NCBI GenBank assembly: GCA_913054335.1
Contig: CAJXHL010000003.1
Location: 1 to 50,328 of the forward strand
Reading direction: 5' to 3'
From: an uncultured Gammaproteobacteria bacterium
GTDB lineage: Bacteria > Pseudomonadota > Gammaproteobacteria > PS1 > Pseudothioglobaceae
DNA: 50,328 nucleotides
Shown: positions 16,691-29,238 of the stretch, piece by piece
How the letters are laid out: each line of letters opens with the position of its first letter
Numbering within the stretch: the stretch's first letter is position 1
The notes under the pieces: model-generated
What the model was told of the DNA's origin: nothing
Databases searched by the model: none
The model's input: the letters and a program-made list of their open reading frames with translations, nothing else
Made by a program: the position numbers and the translations under genes

Positions 16691-17503
16691 TTAGTAACGT
16701 CTTTTGAGCTTTTTCTTGTTCAGAATGCGCGTTGCAATTTCCTCGATCGATATTTGACTGGTATCGAGAAAAGGCACCTTGTTTTCAGCAAAAATATCCT
16801 CAGCACGTCTAACTTCTTTTCGACATTGATTAATCGAAGCGTAGCCGCTATTTGAACGGCGCTCGTTTCGGATGTTTTGTAAGCGCACAGGATTGATACT
16901 AAGGCCAAACAGTTTGTCTTTGTGCTGTCTTAATTCCTTTGGTAAATGCATGGTATGCAAGTCTTGTTCGATCAAGGGGTAGTTGGCCGCATAAATGCCG
17001 TATTGCAGTGCTAAAAATAAACAAGTTGGGGTTTTTCCAGAGCGCGAAACACCGGTTAAGATGATGTCGGCATTGTCGTAGTTTTGTGTGTTTAAGCCGT
17101 CGTCATTTGTGAGCGAAAAATTAATACTATCTATACGGTTGGCATAGGTTTTGATGTCGGTAACACCGTGTGAGAGTCCTGCTGCATGAGAGGATTTCTC
17201 GCCAAGCGTATCCTCCATTTTTGAAATAAAAGTTTCGAAAAAATCAAATACAACACCACCGCAATGCTCAAGCACTTGGCGATATTCATTTTTGATTTGG
17301 GTGCTAAATATTAGCGCAGGCTGGCCATCGGCTTTAGAGGCCACTTTGATTTTCATGGCGGCTTTTTCGGCTTTTTCAAGACTGTCGATAAAAGCCAGAT
17401 TAACGCGTTTAAATTCAATGTTGCCAAATTGAGTGAGCAAGCTGTTGCCCAGAGCTTCGGCGGTAATACCTGTTCGGTCGGAGACAAAGAAAACGGTTCT
17501 CAT
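16691..17503 (-). CDS. ppsR: phosphoenolpyruvate synthase regulatory kinase/pyrophosphorylase
   Basis: 270 residues of the DUF299/PpsR family, bifunctional regulators that switch PEP synthase off by ADP-dependent phosphorylation and on by phosphate-dependent dephosphorylation. MRTVFFVSDRTGITAEALGNSLL opens the protein in two parts, and the nucleotide-binding loop GVSRSGKTPT is near residue 150. The gene lies 18 bp downstream of ppsA on the same strand, the expected enzyme-regulator pairing. It ends next to the shared terminator. Confidence 0.95.
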   Translation of the reverse strand: MRTVFFVSDRTGITAEALGNSLLTQFGNIEFKRVNLAFIDSLEKAEKAAMKIKVASKADGQPALIFSTQIKNEYRQVLEHCGGVVFDFFETFISKMEDTLGEKSSHAAGLSHGVTDIKTYANRIDSINFSLTNDDGLNTQNYDNADIILTGVSRSGKTPTCLFLALQYGIYAANYPLIEQDLHTMHLPKELRQHKDKLFGLSINPVRLQNIRNERRSNSGYASINQCRKEVRRAEDIFAENKVPFLDTSQISIEEIATRILNKKKLKRRY

Positions 17504-17521
17504 GGCGCTATCTTAACAGTA

Positions 17522-19888
17522 TTAGAGTTCGCCTAGACGATTCCAAGTTTCAACCACAGTGTCTGGGTTAAGAGAAATGCTACTAATGTTTTGTTGCAAT
17601 AACCACTGTGCTAAATCGATATGATCGGACGGCCCTTGACCACAAATACCAATATACTTTCCTTGGCGATGACAAGCATCAATCGCCATCGAAATCATTT
17701 TTTTGACTGCTGGATTGCGCTCGTCAAAACCCTCTGCAACAAGGCCTGAGTCTCTGTCCATACCAAGTGTTAACTGTGTCATGTCGTTTGATCCAATAGA
17801 AAAACCATCAAAATATTCAAGAAATTCATCGGCTAAAATAGCGTTTGACGGCAGTTCACACATCATGATAATTCGCAAACCGTCTTTGCCGCGTTCAAGG
17901 CCATTTTCTTTCAGTAGTTTGATTACTTTAGCTGCTTCATCGGTGGTACGCACGAATGGGATCATGATTTCCACATTGGTGAAGCCCATCTCGTTTCTCA
18001 CTTTTTTTAGCGCTTGGCATTCAAGCTCAAAGCACTGACGGAATTCTTCTGAGATATAGCGTACCGCCCCTCTAAAGCCAATCATCGGATTTTCTTCATG
18101 GGGCTCGTAACGATCACCTGCGTAGAGGTTGGCGTATTCATTCGATTTGAAATCTGACATGCGAATAATCACTGGAGAGTTGGCAAAACTAGCAGCAATC
18201 GTCGCAATGCCTTCGGTCAGTTTTTCAACATAAAAGTCAACCGCCGAGTTGTAACAAGAAGTCTTAGCTTCGATTTCAGTTTGTAATTCCCTAGGCAATT
18301 GATCAAATTCAAGTAGCGCCTTAGGGTGAATGCCTATGGTGTTATTAATAATAAATTCAAGGCGCGCAAGGCCAACACCTGCATTCGGTATATTGGCGAA
18401 ATCAAAGGCGCGAGAGGGGTTGCCAACATTCATCATAATCTTAACAGCCACTTCCGGCAAAGTACCTATGGCGGTGTGTGTATGCTCAAAGTCTAAAATA
18501 CCTCGATATACTCGCCCAGTATCGCCTTCCGAACAGCTTGCGGTGATTGGCTGGCCATTTGCAAGTACTTGTGTCGCATTGCCACAACCAACGATAGCAG
18601 GCACACCTAATTCACGGGCAATAATGGCGGCATGACAAGTTCGACCGCCACGGTTGGTAATAATTGCTGAAGCTAATTTCATTACCGGCTCCCAGTCGGG
18701 ATCGGTCATGTCCGTCACCAAAACATCACCTTGCTTCACTTGATTCATTTCAGACAAGTTTTTAATTACGCGGACAATGCCAGCACCAATTTTTTGACCA
18801 ATAGCGCGTCCTTCGACTAACACCTCGGATGAATCTCTCAGTCGGTATCTCTCAATCTGTTGTGAAGTGTTTTGGCGACTTTTTACTGTTTCAGGGCGCG
18901 CTTGGACAATATAAAGCTCGCCGTCGTTGCCATCGAGTGCCCATTCAATGTCCATCGGTCTGCCATAATGCTCTTCGATAGTCATCGCATAATGAGCCAA
19001 TTGTTGTATTTGAGTGTCATCTAAACTGAATAATCTACGGTCATGTTCATCAACAGACACTATTTCAACGGGCTCGCTCGAAGCAGTGCCAGCGTATATC
19101 ATCTTGATGGCCTTAGAACCAAGTTTACGAGACAGAATGGCGTGCTTGCCAGCGCTTAAAGTTGGCTTGTGCACATAGAATTCATCTGGATTAACGGATC
19201 CTTGAACAACGGTCTCTCCAAGGCCGTAAGCAGCTGTGATGAAAACCACATCTTTAAATCCTGATTCAGTATCGAGGGTAAACATAACACCACTAGCGCC
19301 AATATCGCTTCGTACCATTTGCTGGATGCCAGCAGAAAGCGAGACTGTTTCGTGTTCAAAGCCTTGGCGTACACGGTAAGAAATTGCGCGATCATTATAA
19401 AGCGAGGCGAAGACTTTTTTAATGGCTCTCAGAATATCATCAATTCCACTGACGTTAAGAAAGGTTTCTTGCTGACCAGCAAACGAAGCCTCAGGAAGAT
19501 CTTCTGCGGTAGCGGATGAGCGTACGGCAAAAGTTGCCTCGCTGCCTAATTTGTCAACAAGTGTCTGGTAGTTGTCCTGAATTGCGAGCAGCAAGACTTC
19601 GGGGAAAGGGGATTCCTCAACCCACTGTCGAATCTTCGCACCGGTCGTAGTTAGTGCTTCAATATTGCTGGTATTAAGATTACGCAGCAAGTCGTTGATT
19701 TTTTCTTTGAGGTTGGAGTGGCTTAAAAACAATTCAAAAGCGCTAGCTGTGGTTGCGAATCCACCAGGAACGCAAACACCTTTTGCACCAAGTGCGCCAA
19801 TCATTTCTCCCAAAGAGGCATTTTTACCGCCAACTTTATCAATATCACTTATACCGACTTCATTTAGCCAAACTACGTTTTGAGTCAC
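17522..19888 (-). CDS. ppsA: phosphoenolpyruvate synthase (pyruvate, water dikinase)
   Basis: 788 residues, full length. It converts pyruvate + ATP + water to PEP + AMP + phosphate, the entry to gluconeogenesis. Domains: N-terminal ATP-grasp ([20 protein letters not shown] in two parts, [20 protein letters not shown]), central phosphohistidine domain with [18 protein letters not shown] around residue 415, and a C-terminal PEP/pyruvate barrel ([23 protein letters not shown]). The start is GTG (complement of 19886-19888), with GGGA upstream on that strand. Pairing with the sugar-phosphate cluster on the other strand fits growth on C1-C3 substrates. Confidence 0.96.
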   Translation of the reverse strand: MTQNVVWLNEVGISDIDKVGGKNASLGEMIGALGAKGVCVPGGFATTASAFELFLSHSNLKEKINDLLRNLNTSNIEALTTTGAKIRQWVEESPFPEVLLLAIQDNYQTLVDKLGSEATFAVRSSATAEDLPEASFAGQQETFLNVSGIDDILRAIKKVFASLYNDRAISYRVRQGFEHETVSLSAGIQQMVRSDIGASGVMFTLDTESGFKDVVFITAAYGLGETVVQGSVNPDEFYVHKPTLSAGKHAILSRKLGSKAIKMIYAGTASSEPVEIVSVDEHDRRLFSLDDTQIQQLAHYAMTIEEHYGRPMDIEWALDGNDGELYIVQARPETVKSRQNTSQQIERYRLRDSSEVLVEGRAIGQKIGAGIVRVIKNLSEMNQVKQGDVLVTDMTDPDWEPVMKLASAIITNRGGRTCHAAIIARELGVPAIVGCGNATQVLANGQPITASCSEGDTGRVYRGILDFEHTHTAIGTLPEVAVKIMMNVGNPSRAFDFANIPNAGVGLARLEFIINNTIGIHPKALLEFDQLPRELQTEIEAKTSCYNSAVDFYVEKLTEGIATIAASFANSPVIIRMSDFKSNEYANLYAGDRYEPHEENPMIGFRGAVRYISEEFRQCFELECQALKKVRNEMGFTNVEIMIPFVRTTDEAAKVIKLLKENGLERGKDGLRIIMMCELPSNAILADEFLEYFDGFSIGSNDMTQLTLGMDRDSGLVAEGFDERNPAVKKMISMAIDACHRQGKYIGICGQGPSDHIDLAQWLLQQNISSISLNPDTVVETWNRLGEL

Positions 19889-20205
19889 TTTTTTCCCAAA
19901 TTTTTATTAATTATAAATCACAATGAGTCTAATATTAATTCGCTGGAGAGCGTGACCATTGTAAAGAGTTTAATTTTAATATACTTAATAATGAAATAAT
20001 CTATGTTTTAAGTTGAAATATAGTAAAAATATCTCTTATTATTTGCTCCTTTCAAAGTGGAGCATATAACCTTTATTTTTGGCGGCTTTTTGAAATAGGT
20101 AATTTATAAAGTTCGAGTGAAATTTTTTCGGGTGTTATGTGGATATTGACGCGCTTTTCTCTAAGGTATAATGCAGGGTTTCTTCACAGTAGTTAAGGCT
20201 TTATC
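19889..20205. other. divergent intergenic region between ppsA and tkt
   Basis: About 317 bp, AT-rich, no credible gene. On the minus strand a TATAAT (complement of 19910-19915) could be the ppsA -10 box but lacks a good -35. On the plus strand the tkt promoter lies at 20146-20172. The middle (about 19980-20110) shows only AT-rich tracts. Confidence 0.6.
20146..20172 (+). promoter_or_regulatory. promoter of the tkt-gap-pgk-pyk-fba operon
   Basis: TTGACG at 20146-20151 and a perfect TATAAT at 20167-20172, with a rather short 15-bp spacer. The start codon is 33 bp further on, leaving room for a short leader with AAGG near 20194. This is the best -10 match among the promoters seen in the window. 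Confidence 0.65.
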
Positions 20206-22194
20206 ATGTCAGAACAAAGAGTATTAGCGAATGCAATCCGCGCCCTAAGTATGGATGCGGTGCAACAGGCTAAGTCTGGTCATCCGGGTGCTCCAATGGG
20301 TATGGCTGATATTGCTGAGGTATTGTGGAATTCGCACCTTAAATACAACCCAAGCAATGCCAAGTGGGCAGATCGCGATCGCTTTGTACTCTCAAACGGT
20401 CATGGCTCAATGCTGCTTTATTCATTGTTACATTTGACCGGTTTTGATTTAAGTATTGATGAGATCAAAAATTTCCGTCAATTGCATGCAAAAACGCCAG
20501 GCCACCCTGAATACGGTTACGCGGATGGCGTTGAAACGACAACAGGTCCGCTAGGTCAAGGCATTACCAACGCGGTTGGCATGGCGATTGCCGAGCGCAC
20601 ATTGGCTGCAACTTTTAATAAACCGGGTCATGCAATTGTTGACCACTTCACTTATGTCTTTATGGGTGACGGCTGTTTGATGGAGGGCTTGTCCCACGAA
20701 TCATGCGCCATGGCAGGCACATTAGGCCTCGGTAAGCTAATTGCATTTTGGGATGACAACGATATTTCTATTGATGGCCACATTGGTGATTGGATGGAAA
20801 AAGGCGTTCCAGGTCGTTTTAAGTCCTACGGTTGGCATGTTATTGCCAATGTTGATGGTCATGATGCTGAAGAAGTGAATGCGGCAATTGCTGAAGCGAA
20901 AGCGATGGGTGATAGACCGACATTAATTTGTACGCGCACCGTTATCGGTTTTGGCTCGCCAAACCTTGCAGGTTCGCATGATTGTCATGGTGCGCCTTTG
21001 GGTGATGAGGAAATTGCCAAAACTCGTGAGCAATTGGGCTGGAGGCATGCACCATTTGAAATCCCACAAGAGATTTATGACGGTTGGGACCACAAGGCGC
21101 AAGGCGCTGAAGTTGAAGAAGACTGGAATGAAAGATTTAAAGCTTATAGAGCCTCTTACCCTAGTGAGGCGAGCGAGTTCGAGCGTCGTACAGCGGGTGA
21201 TTTGCCGGCTAATTTTTCTGAGGAAATGGACAAGTACATTGCCAAAACTCAGCAAGAGATGCCCAATATTGCCTCTAGAAAAGCTTCGCAAAATGCAATT
21301 GAGGCAATGGGTCCAATCGTGCCAGAATTGTTTGGTGGTTCGGCGGACTTAACCGGCTCTAACCTTACGAATTGGTCAGGCTCAGTGGTTGTTAACCACG
21401 ACAATGCTGATGGTAATTACATCTCATGGGGCGTGCGTGAATTCGGCATGGCGGCGATGATGAATGGCATGGTCCTACACGGTGGCTTCAGGGTTTATGG
21501 CGCAACTTTCTTGATGTTTATGGAGTACATGCGCAACTCACTGCGTATGTCGGCATTGATGAAAATTGGCACAATCTATGTTTATACGCACGACTCTATT
21601 GGTCTCGGTGAAGATGGCCCAACTCACCAAGCGGTTGAGCAAATCGCAAGCATGCGTGTGATTCCAAACTTCCATACGTGGAGAGCGAGTGATGCAATTG
21701 AGTCTGGCGTTTCTTGGAAAGTGGCCATGCAAAGAGGTGATGCACCAACTGCGTTAATCTTCTCCCGCCAGAACTTGACGTCAATGGAGCGAACAGTTGA
21801 GCAAGTGGCAAATATTGAGAAGGGCGGTTACGTATTGAAAGATTGTGTTGGCGAGGCGGACGTTATTTTGATTGCGACAGGCTCCGAAGTCTCGCTTGCA
21901 GTTGATTCAGCAACAGCAATGTCGGACAAGAAAGTTCGGGTGGTTTCAATGCCATGTACGAATGCATTTGATGAGCAAGATCAAGCCTATAAGGATTCCG
22001 TGTTATCACCTGGTGTTAAGCGCGTTGCAATTGAAGCAGGTGTTGCGGATTCTTGGTATAAGTACATTGGTCTTGACGGTGGTCTGGTGGTAATGACAAC
22101 GTTTGGTGAGTCGGCCCCTGCGGTTGATTTATTTAAACATTTTGGTTTTACAGTAGAGAAAGTTGTTGCTACTGTAGAGTCGGTATTAGGTTAA
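20206..22194 (+). CDS. tkt: transketolase
   Basis: 662 residues. Thiamine-diphosphate enzyme exchanging two-carbon units among sugar phosphates in the pentose phosphate or Calvin cycle. The TPP/Mg motif [13 protein letters not shown]...DDN is near residues 156-185; [18 protein letters not shown] near the N-terminus and [14 protein letters not shown] near 463 are diagnostic. First gene of a five-gene operon for sugar-phosphate metabolism. Confidence 0.97.
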   Translation: MSEQRVLANAIRALSMDAVQQAKSGHPGAPMGMADIAEVLWNSHLKYNPSNAKWADRDRFVLSNGHGSMLLYSLLHLTGFDLSIDEIKNFRQLHAKTPGHPEYGYADGVETTTGPLGQGITNAVGMAIAERTLAATFNKPGHAIVDHFTYVFMGDGCLMEGLSHESCAMAGTLGLGKLIAFWDDNDISIDGHIGDWMEKGVPGRFKSYGWHVIANVDGHDAEEVNAAIAEAKAMGDRPTLICTRTVIGFGSPNLAGSHDCHGAPLGDEEIAKTREQLGWRHAPFEIPQEIYDGWDHKAQGAEVEEDWNERFKAYRASYPSEASEFERRTAGDLPANFSEEMDKYIAKTQQEMPNIASRKASQNAIEAMGPIVPELFGGSADLTGSNLTNWSGSVVVNHDNADGNYISWGVREFGMAAMMNGMVLHGGFRVYGATFLMFMEYMRNSLRMSALMKIGTIYVYTHDSIGLGEDGPTHQAVEQIASMRVIPNFHTWRASDAIESGVSWKVAMQRGDAPTALIFSRQNLTSMERTVEQVANIEKGGYVLKDCVGEADVILIATGSEVSLAVDSATAMSDKKVRVVSMPCTNAFDEQDQAYKDSVLSPGVKRVAIEAGVADSWYKYIGLDGGLVVMTTFGESAPAVDLFKHFGFTVEKVVATVESVLG

Positions 22195-22210
22195 TTTTTT
22201 TAGGAGTTAG

Positions 22211-23212
<1,002 letters not shown>

Positions 23213-23233
23213 TTACTGCAGGCGGAGAGCATA

Positions 23234-24397
23234 ATGAGCGTAATAAGAATGACTGACCTGGATTTATCCGGTAAGCGCGTTTTAATCAGACAAGATTTAA
23301 ATGTGCCCATAAAGGATGGTGAGGTTGTTAGTGATAAACGCATTCAAGCCTCTTTGCCAACGATCGTCCAAGCTTTAGAAGCAGGCGCCAAAGTAATACT
23401 CACTTCACATCTCGGCAGACCTACTGCTGGTGAATTTGAACCAAGGTTTTCTTTGGCGCCGGTGGCTAGACATTTATCTAAGTTGTTGGGTCAAGAAGTG
23501 AGGCTTGTTTCAAACTGGCTTGACGGTGTGGAGCTAAATGATGGCGAAGTGGTTCTTTGTGAAAATGTTAGGTTTAACGAAGGCGAAAAAGAGAACGATG
23601 AGGCGCTTTCCAAAAGGATGGCGGCCTTATGTGATATTTGTGTACAAGATGCCTTCGGCACAGCGCACAGAGCTCACGCTTCAACTCATGGTGTGACGCA
23701 GTTCGCACCAATCGCTTGTGCCGGCCCACTACTGGTTGGTGAGTTAGAAGCATTAGCAAAGGCCCTAGATAATCCAGCACGCCCTATGGTGGCGATTGTT
23801 GGCGGTTCTAAGGTGTCGACGAAATTGACCGTACTAAAGTCTCTCTCAAAGATTGTCGATCAGTTGGTTGTTGGTGGCGGTATTGCTAATACTTTTATTG
23901 CTGCACAGGGTAAAGTTGTAGGGCAGTCTTTATGTGAACATGACTTAATCCCAACGGCGCAGGCATTAATGGAGAGCTGTCAGATTACCGTACCAACAGA
24001 TGTGGTTTGTGGCAAGGAGTGTTCAGAGTTTGCGACAGCTGAAACTAAAAGTGCTGCCAGTGTAGCTGAAGATGATATGATTTTAGATATCGGCCCAAAT
24101 TCTGCACAGGAGTTGGCAGAAATTATGAAAAATGCAGGCACTATTGTTTGGAATGGCCCATTGGGCGTGTTTGAATTTGACCAGTTTGCAAATGGCACCG
24201 AAGTATTGGCGAGAGCTATTGCTGATTCTGATGCCTTCACTATTGCGGGTGGTGGCGATACACTGGCTGCGGTTAGTAAGTATAATATTGAAGACAAAAT
24301 CTCTTATATTTCAACAGGCGGGGGTGCTTTTTTGGAATTTCTTGAAGGCAAGAAATTACCAGTTGTTGAGGCACTGGAAGCAAGAGAAAGTGAATAA
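23234..24397 (+). CDS. pgk: phosphoglycerate kinase
   Basis: 387 residues, standard bacterial length. [22 protein letters not shown] and HASTHGV form the substrate side; [13 protein letters not shown] and the glycine-rich [13 protein letters not shown] form the nucleotide side. It transfers phosphate between 1,3-bisphosphoglycerate and ADP. 21 bp separate it from gap, and GGCGGAGAG at 23221-23229 precedes the ATG. Confidence 0.97.
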   Translation: MSVIRMTDLDLSGKRVLIRQDLNVPIKDGEVVSDKRIQASLPTIVQALEAGAKVILTSHLGRPTAGEFEPRFSLAPVARHLSKLLGQEVRLVSNWLDGVELNDGEVVLCENVRFNEGEKENDEALSKRMAALCDICVQDAFGTAHRAHASTHGVTQFAPIACAGPLLVGELEALAKALDNPARPMVAIVGGSKVSTKLTVLKSLSKIVDQLVVGGGIANTFIAAQGKVVGQSLCEHDLIPTAQALMESCQITVPTDVVCGKECSEFATAETKSAASVAEDDMILDIGPNSAQELAEIMKNAGTIVWNGPLGVFEFDQFANGTEVLARAIADSDAFTIAGGGDTLAAVSKYNIEDKISYISTGGGAFLEFLEGKKLPVVEALEARESE

Positions 24398-24427
24398 TAA
24401 TTTATAGTTGAAAAGAGAAGATTATCA

Positions 24428-25876
24428 ATGATTTTTAGAAGAACAAAAATTCTCGCTACTTTAGGCCCGGCAACGGACAAGCCCGGTGTATTAGAAGGCA
24501 TTATCGATGCGGGCGTTAACGTTGTCCGCATTAACTTTTCTCATGGCGAGGCATCAGAGCACTTGGCGCGGGTCGATGCTGTTAGGGCTTACGCCAAAAA
24601 GAAAAATACCTATGTTGGTATTTTGATGGATTTGCAAGGCCCAAAAATCCGAATTTCATCCTTTAAAGATGGCAAGATCCAGCTTAATGAAGGCGATAAT
24701 TTTGTCCTTGACGCAGAATTAGATGCCGATGCTGGCGATCAAAATGCGATTGGCATCAGTTATAAAACATTGCCTAACGAGGTCAAGTTAGATGATGTAT
24801 TGCTTCTGGATGATGGAAAGATTGTTCTGAGTGTGACAGGTGTAGATGGCGCTAAAATCCATACTGTTGTCACTCAGGCAGGCCCACTGTCTAATAAAAA
24901 AGGCATCAATTTAAGAGGTGGTGGTCTAAGCGCCGACGCTCTTACCGAAAAAGATAAAAAAGATATTTTAATTGCCGCTAAAGCAGACGCTGATTATGTG
25001 GCCCTTTCTTTCCCTGTGCATGGTGATGACGTCAGAGAGACTAAGAAATTACTTAAAGCAGCTGGCTCTAGAGCGGGTGTTATCTCAAAAATCGAACGTG
25101 CCGAGGCTTTAGAGAGTGGCATTATTGAAGACATTATTGAAGAGTCGGCAGGTATTATGGTTGCCCGTGGTGATTTAGGTGTTGAGATTGGCGACCCGCA
25201 GCTACCAGCGCAACAAAAAAGATTGATTCAGATGGCAAGATCACAGAATAAGGTTGTCATCACTGCTACGCAAATGTTGGAGTCTATGATTAGCAACCCA
25301 ATTCCAACGCGTGCAGAAGTGTTTGATGTAGCCAATGCAGTGTTAGACGGTACCGATGCGGTGATGTTGTCAGCTGAAACTGCTGCTGGACAATATCCTA
25401 TCAACGCAGTTAAAACGATGGTTGAAGTATGTATTGAGGCAGAGAAAAACCCAACCGCAGCCGTGTCACGACACCGCTTGAATGAAGAGTTTAAAGATAT
25501 TGATGAGACGATCGCACTGAGTGCAATGTATGCGGCAAATCATTTGGGTGTTAAGGTTGTTGCCTCTCTTACCGAATCAGGAAAAACTGCGCTTTGGATG
25601 TCAAGAATCAGTTCAAATATTGCTATTTTTGCAATGTCAGAAAATGACAGAACTTTGAGCACAGTAACCTTGTACCGAGGAGTTTACCCATGCAACATGG
25701 GTAAGCAAAGTGCTAGCAGCTGGGACAAAGTTAATGAAGCAGTTGTTAACGCATTAATCAAAAACGAAGTTGTAGCGGATGGAGACTTAGTGGTAATTAC
25801 CAAAGGAATGCACAAGTTCACATTAGGCGGAACAAACGTGATGAAAATTCTTCGTGTTGGCGAAGGCGATTATTAA
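24428..25876 (+). CDS. pyk: pyruvate kinase
   Basis: 482 residues. Barrel and B-domain motifs: RRTKILATLGPATD, VRINFSHG, GILMDLQGPKIRI, ISKIERAEAL (catalytic Lys), MVARGDLGVEI, TATQMLESM and DAVMLSAETAAGQYP. It makes pyruvate and ATP from PEP. Its presence alongside ppsA means the PEP/pyruvate step must be controlled, consistent with the ppsR gene nearby. Confidence 0.96.
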   Translation: MIFRRTKILATLGPATDKPGVLEGIIDAGVNVVRINFSHGEASEHLARVDAVRAYAKKKNTYVGILMDLQGPKIRISSFKDGKIQLNEGDNFVLDAELDADAGDQNAIGISYKTLPNEVKLDDVLLLDDGKIVLSVTGVDGAKIHTVVTQAGPLSNKKGINLRGGGLSADALTEKDKKDILIAAKADADYVALSFPVHGDDVRETKKLLKAAGSRAGVISKIERAEALESGIIEDIIEESAGIMVARGDLGVEIGDPQLPAQQKRLIQMARSQNKVVITATQMLESMISNPIPTRAEVFDVANAVLDGTDAVMLSAETAAGQYPINAVKTMVEVCIEAEKNPTAAVSRHRLNEEFKDIDETIALSAMYAANHLGVKVVASLTESGKTALWMSRISSNIAIFAMSENDRTLSTVTLYRGVYPCNMGKQSASSWDKVNEAVVNALIKNEVVADGDLVVITKGMHKFTLGGTNVMKILRVGEGDY

Positions 25877-25901
25877 ATATTAAAAAGGGGCGGAAAAAAG
25901 A

Positions 25902-26963
25902 ATGATTGAAAAGCAAGATGAGTTGAGAGAAACGGCCAACCTCTTGGCAGCAAAAGGCAAAGGTTTACTTGCTGTTGATGAATCTACACCAACAATTGGT
26001 AAGCGCCTTGCGGGAATCAATGTTGAGAACACCGAAGTCAATCGTCAGGCATATCGTGGTATGTTGTTTAATGCACAAGGCTTGGGTGATTACATCAGTG
26101 GTGCAATTCTTTTTGAAGAAACCCTTTATCAAGACCACTTAGATGGCGGCACTATGATCGCTAAACTTGAAAAGTTGGGTATTATTCCTGGTATTAAAGT
26201 TGACAAGGGACTCAGCCCTTTAGCTGGCGCACATCCTCTAGAGACTTGGTGCAAGGGTTTAGAAGGCCTAGCAGAGCGTACAGCTGAGTATTATGAGCGG
26301 GGCGCACGTTTTGCAAAATGGCGTGCTGTATTGCAAATAACTGCTGATGGCTGTCCTAGCGATCTTGCCATCAAAGAAAATGCTTGGGGTTTGGCGCGTT
26401 ATGCCAGAACTTGCCAAAATTCTGGCCTTGTACCAATCATCGAGCCTGAGATTTTAATGGATGGTGATCACAGTATTGAGCGTACAGCAGAAGCGCAAGA
26501 AAAAATTCTTACAGAGGTGTACAAAGCCTGTGAAGAGAACGGTGTTTTGCTAGAAGGTAGTTTATTAAAGCCATCGATGATCGTTTCAGGCGCCGATAAT
26601 GCCAATAAGGCGAGCCCTGAAGAAGTGGCAAAAATAACGGTACGCACTATGGATCGTTGTGTCCCTGATGCTGTTCCCGGCATTATGTTTCTTTCAGGCG
26701 GCTTAACAGAGGAAGATGCCTCTGTTTATCTGAATACGATGAACAGAATGGATCGTAAAAGCCCTTGGAGTATGACATTTTCTTACGGTAGGGCATTACA
26801 GCAATCTTGCTTGCAAGCGTGGAAAGATGGCGGTGATGAGGCAGGTAAAAAAGCGCTAATGGCTAGGGCACAGGCCAACTCTGAAGCTTCTATGGGTGAT
26901 TATGTTGCTGGCTCTCAGCCTTCTTCACAAGCCACTTTATTCGAAGCTGGCTATAAATACTAG
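25902..26963 (+). CDS. fba: fructose-bisphosphate aldolase, class I
   Basis: 353 residues of the Schiff-base (class I, animal-type) aldolase family rather than the zinc class II enzyme common in gammaproteobacteria. GKGLLAVDESTPTIGKRL near residue 20 and the Schiff-base Lys at about 223 in EGSLLKPSMI are diagnostic; FLSGG near 264 binds phosphate. It condenses or cleaves fructose-1,6-bisphosphate. AAGGGGCGG at 25884-25892 is the binding site. Last gene of the operon, followed by a terminator. Confidence 0.95.
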   Translation: MIEKQDELRETANLLAAKGKGLLAVDESTPTIGKRLAGINVENTEVNRQAYRGMLFNAQGLGDYISGAILFEETLYQDHLDGGTMIAKLEKLGIIPGIKVDKGLSPLAGAHPLETWCKGLEGLAERTAEYYERGARFAKWRAVLQITADGCPSDLAIKENAWGLARYARTCQNSGLVPIIEPEILMDGDHSIERTAEAQEKILTEVYKACEENGVLLEGSLLKPSMIVSGADNANKASPEEVAKITVRTMDRCVPDAVPGIMFLSGGLTEEDASVYLNTMNRMDRKSPWSMTFSYGRALQQSCLQAWKDGGDEAGKKALMARAQANSEASMGDYVAGSQPSSQATLFEAGYKY

Positions 26964-27045
26964 CATTTAAAGGCTCGGCAGTCTGCATTGGGAAAATTAG
27001 ATGCTCTGGTTAGATTGAGCAACAAAGGTATAAAGGTATAATAAG

Positions 27046-27069
27046 AGGCTCACAATGCGGGCCTTTTTT
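27046..27069 (+). terminator. intrinsic terminator after fba
   Basis: AGGCTC (27046-27051) pairs with GGGCCT (27059-27064, one G-U) around a seven-base loop, followed by six T residues. It closes the tkt operon. Just upstream, TGCTC...GAGCA (about 27002-27020) can form a second small hairpin. Confidence 0.7.
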
Positions 27070-27080
27070 ATTGTTAAATA

Positions 27081-27351
27081 GAGACCTTTACAACAATCAT
27101 TTTAAGTTTGATAGTGGGATTTTCTTTATTTTACAAGGCATAATTTTTGAAACTCTACCTGTTGTCTAGCGATAAAATTTAACGTAGGAAGATTGGAAAA
27201 ATGCCCTGTCCCAAAGGGCTGAGGCTAATAAATGTTAAAAAATTCAGAAAAATTCTCATCAATAGCCAGTGCTATTAATTTCAAGTTTTTACACATTTTT
27301 TATTCATTTTTATCACTCAGCAAATTTTAAAATAATTGTTGAAAAGGTCTC
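27081..27351 (+). repeat. MITE-like element, copy 2
   Basis: 271 bp, the same length and orientation as copy 1. Ends: GAGACCTTTACAACAATCAT and its near-complement ending AAAAGGTCTC, flanked on each side by TA (27079-27080 and 27352-27353). It shares CCCAAAGGGCTGAGGCTAA and the AATAGC-cagt-GCTATT hairpin with copy 1. In the long right-half stem, copy 1 AAAAAGTG/CACTTTTT is replaced by AAAAAAT/ATTTTTT, so pairing is kept by matched changes. No ORF. It fills the gap before mnmG. Confidence 0.85.
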
Positions 27352-27363
27352 TAAAATAAACAC

Positions 27364-29238
27364 ATGATCGAACAAAGTAAATACTATCCTGTCATTGTAG
27401 TCGGTGGTGGCCATGCTGGCACTGAAGCAGCGCTTGCCTCGGCACGTATGGGTGTAGACACTTTGTTGATCACACATAATATTGAAACCTTAGGTCAAAT
27501 GAGTTGCAATCCTGCCATTGGTGGTATTGGCAAAGGTCATTTGGTGAAAGAAATTGATGCAATGGGTGGCATCATGGCCAAAGCGATTGATAAAGCTGGT
27601 ATTCAATTCCGTACGCTCAACGCCTCTAAAGGTCCCGCTGTAAGAGCGACTCGAGCGCAAGCAGACCGTATTTTATACAAGGCGGAAATTCGCTACACCT
27701 TAGAAAATCAGCCTAACTTAAGCATATTCCAGCAAGCGGTTGATGACCTTATCATTGAGCACGATCAGGTGAAAGGTGTTGTTACCCAAATGGGATTGAA
27801 GTTTTTTGCTGATAAAGTTATTCTTACTTCGGGCACCTTCTTGGGTGGTGTTATTCACATTGGCCAGAAAAATTTCCAAGGTGGACGCGCAGGTGACGCA
27901 CCAGCTAACGCCTTGTCGCAGAGATTGCGAGGCTATGATTTAGGTGTTGGGCGACTTAAAACAGGTACGCCTGCACGACTTGACGCCAGAACGATTAATT
28001 TTGACGTATTACAAAAGCAACACGGCGATACACCTTTGCCAACTTTTTCATTCATGGGCTCTAGTGCAGACCACCCCCTCCAAATCCCGTGCTATATCAC
28101 CCATACCAATGAAAAAACACATGATTTGATTCGCGCTGGATTGAAAGACTCGCCAATGTACTCTGGCAATATTGAGGGTGTTGGCCCGCGTTATTGCCCT
28201 TCGATTGAAGACAAAGTAGTGCGCTTTTCAGAGCGCAACTCACATCAAATTTTTGTTGAACCAGAGGGTTTAACAACCAACGAAGTTTATCCAAATGGTA
28301 TTTCGACATCACTGCCTTATGAGATTCAAGAGGCCTTTATTCGCTCGATAAAAGGGTTCGAGAATGCCAAAATTATGCGCCCTGGTTATGCAATTGAGTA
28401 TGACTTTTTTGACCCAAGAGGTTTGAAGCAAACACTAGAACTCAAGAAAATTTCAGGTTTATTTTTTGCCGGCCAAATCAACGGCACAACAGGCTATGAA
28501 GAAGCGGCGGCGCAAGGTCTTCTTGCTGGCATCAATGCTGCCTTGCAAGTGAAAGAGCTAAACTCTTGGGTGCCGAAGCGCGACGAGTCTTATATTGGCG
28601 TAATGGTTGATGATTTGACCACCAAAGGTGCGAATGAGCCATATCGCATGTTTACCTCACGTGCAGAGTATCGTCTGCTGTTGCGTGAAGGTAATGCCGA
28701 TGAGCGTTTAACACCTCATGCGCAAAAATTAGGCCTTATTGATGAGGCGCGTTGGCACTCTTTTTGTGGAAAATATGAGCAAATTGCCGCAGAGAAGCAG
28801 AGACTGAAGTCGTTCTGGGTGCAAGCTGATGATGTTCAAGCGCAAAGTGTTTTGGGCATTAAGCTTAATCATGAATACAGTCTTGAGGCTCTGCTTAAAA
28901 GACCAACAATTGACTACAAACTGCTCAGTAAAATTGAAAAAGCCAAACCGTTTTTGGAGGAGTCTTCTTTAATTGAGCAAGTCGAAAACCAGATTAAATA
29001 CGAAGGCTATATCAAGCGTCAATTAGATGAGATTGAGAAGTATCGTAAAAACGAAGATACGAAGTTGCCTGAGGATATGGACTACCAATCGATAAAAGCA
29101 CTTTCGGCTGAAGTCATTCAACAACTCAGTGAATCTAGGCCAGAAACCATTGGCCAAGCGAGCCGCATTCAAGGTGTAACCCCTGCCTCTATTTCGATTC
29201 TCCTGGTTTATTTAAAGACTTATAAAAAGGTCTTGTGA
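27364..29238 (+). CDS. mnmG: tRNA uridine-5-carboxymethylaminomethyl(34) synthesis enzyme MnmG (GidA)
   Basis: 624 residues, full length. FAD protein that with MnmE modifies the wobble uridine of certain tRNAs. [19 protein letters not shown] is the dinucleotide fold; [33 protein letters not shown] and [12 protein letters not shown] are signature blocks; the C-terminal helical MnmE-binding part ends [15 protein letters not shown]. The ATG lies 12 bp after repeat copy 2; the nearest purine-rich site, AAAAGG at 27342-27347, is inside the repeat and rather far upstream. Confidence 0.97.
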   Translation: MIEQSKYYPVIVVGGGHAGTEAALASARMGVDTLLITHNIETLGQMSCNPAIGGIGKGHLVKEIDAMGGIMAKAIDKAGIQFRTLNASKGPAVRATRAQADRILYKAEIRYTLENQPNLSIFQQAVDDLIIEHDQVKGVVTQMGLKFFADKVILTSGTFLGGVIHIGQKNFQGGRAGDAPANALSQRLRGYDLGVGRLKTGTPARLDARTINFDVLQKQHGDTPLPTFSFMGSSADHPLQIPCYITHTNEKTHDLIRAGLKDSPMYSGNIEGVGPRYCPSIEDKVVRFSERNSHQIFVEPEGLTTNEVYPNGISTSLPYEIQEAFIRSIKGFENAKIMRPGYAIEYDFFDPRGLKQTLELKKISGLFFAGQINGTTGYEEAAAQGLLAGINAALQVKELNSWVPKRDESYIGVMVDDLTTKGANEPYRMFTSRAEYRLLLREGNADERLTPHAQKLGLIDEARWHSFCGKYEQIAAEKQRLKSFWVQADDVQAQSVLGIKLNHEYSLEALLKRPTIDYKLLSKIEKAKPFLEESSLIEQVENQIKYEGYIKRQLDEIEKYRKNEDTKLPEDMDYQSIKALSAEVIQQLSESRPETIGQASRIQGVTPASISILLVYLKTYKKVL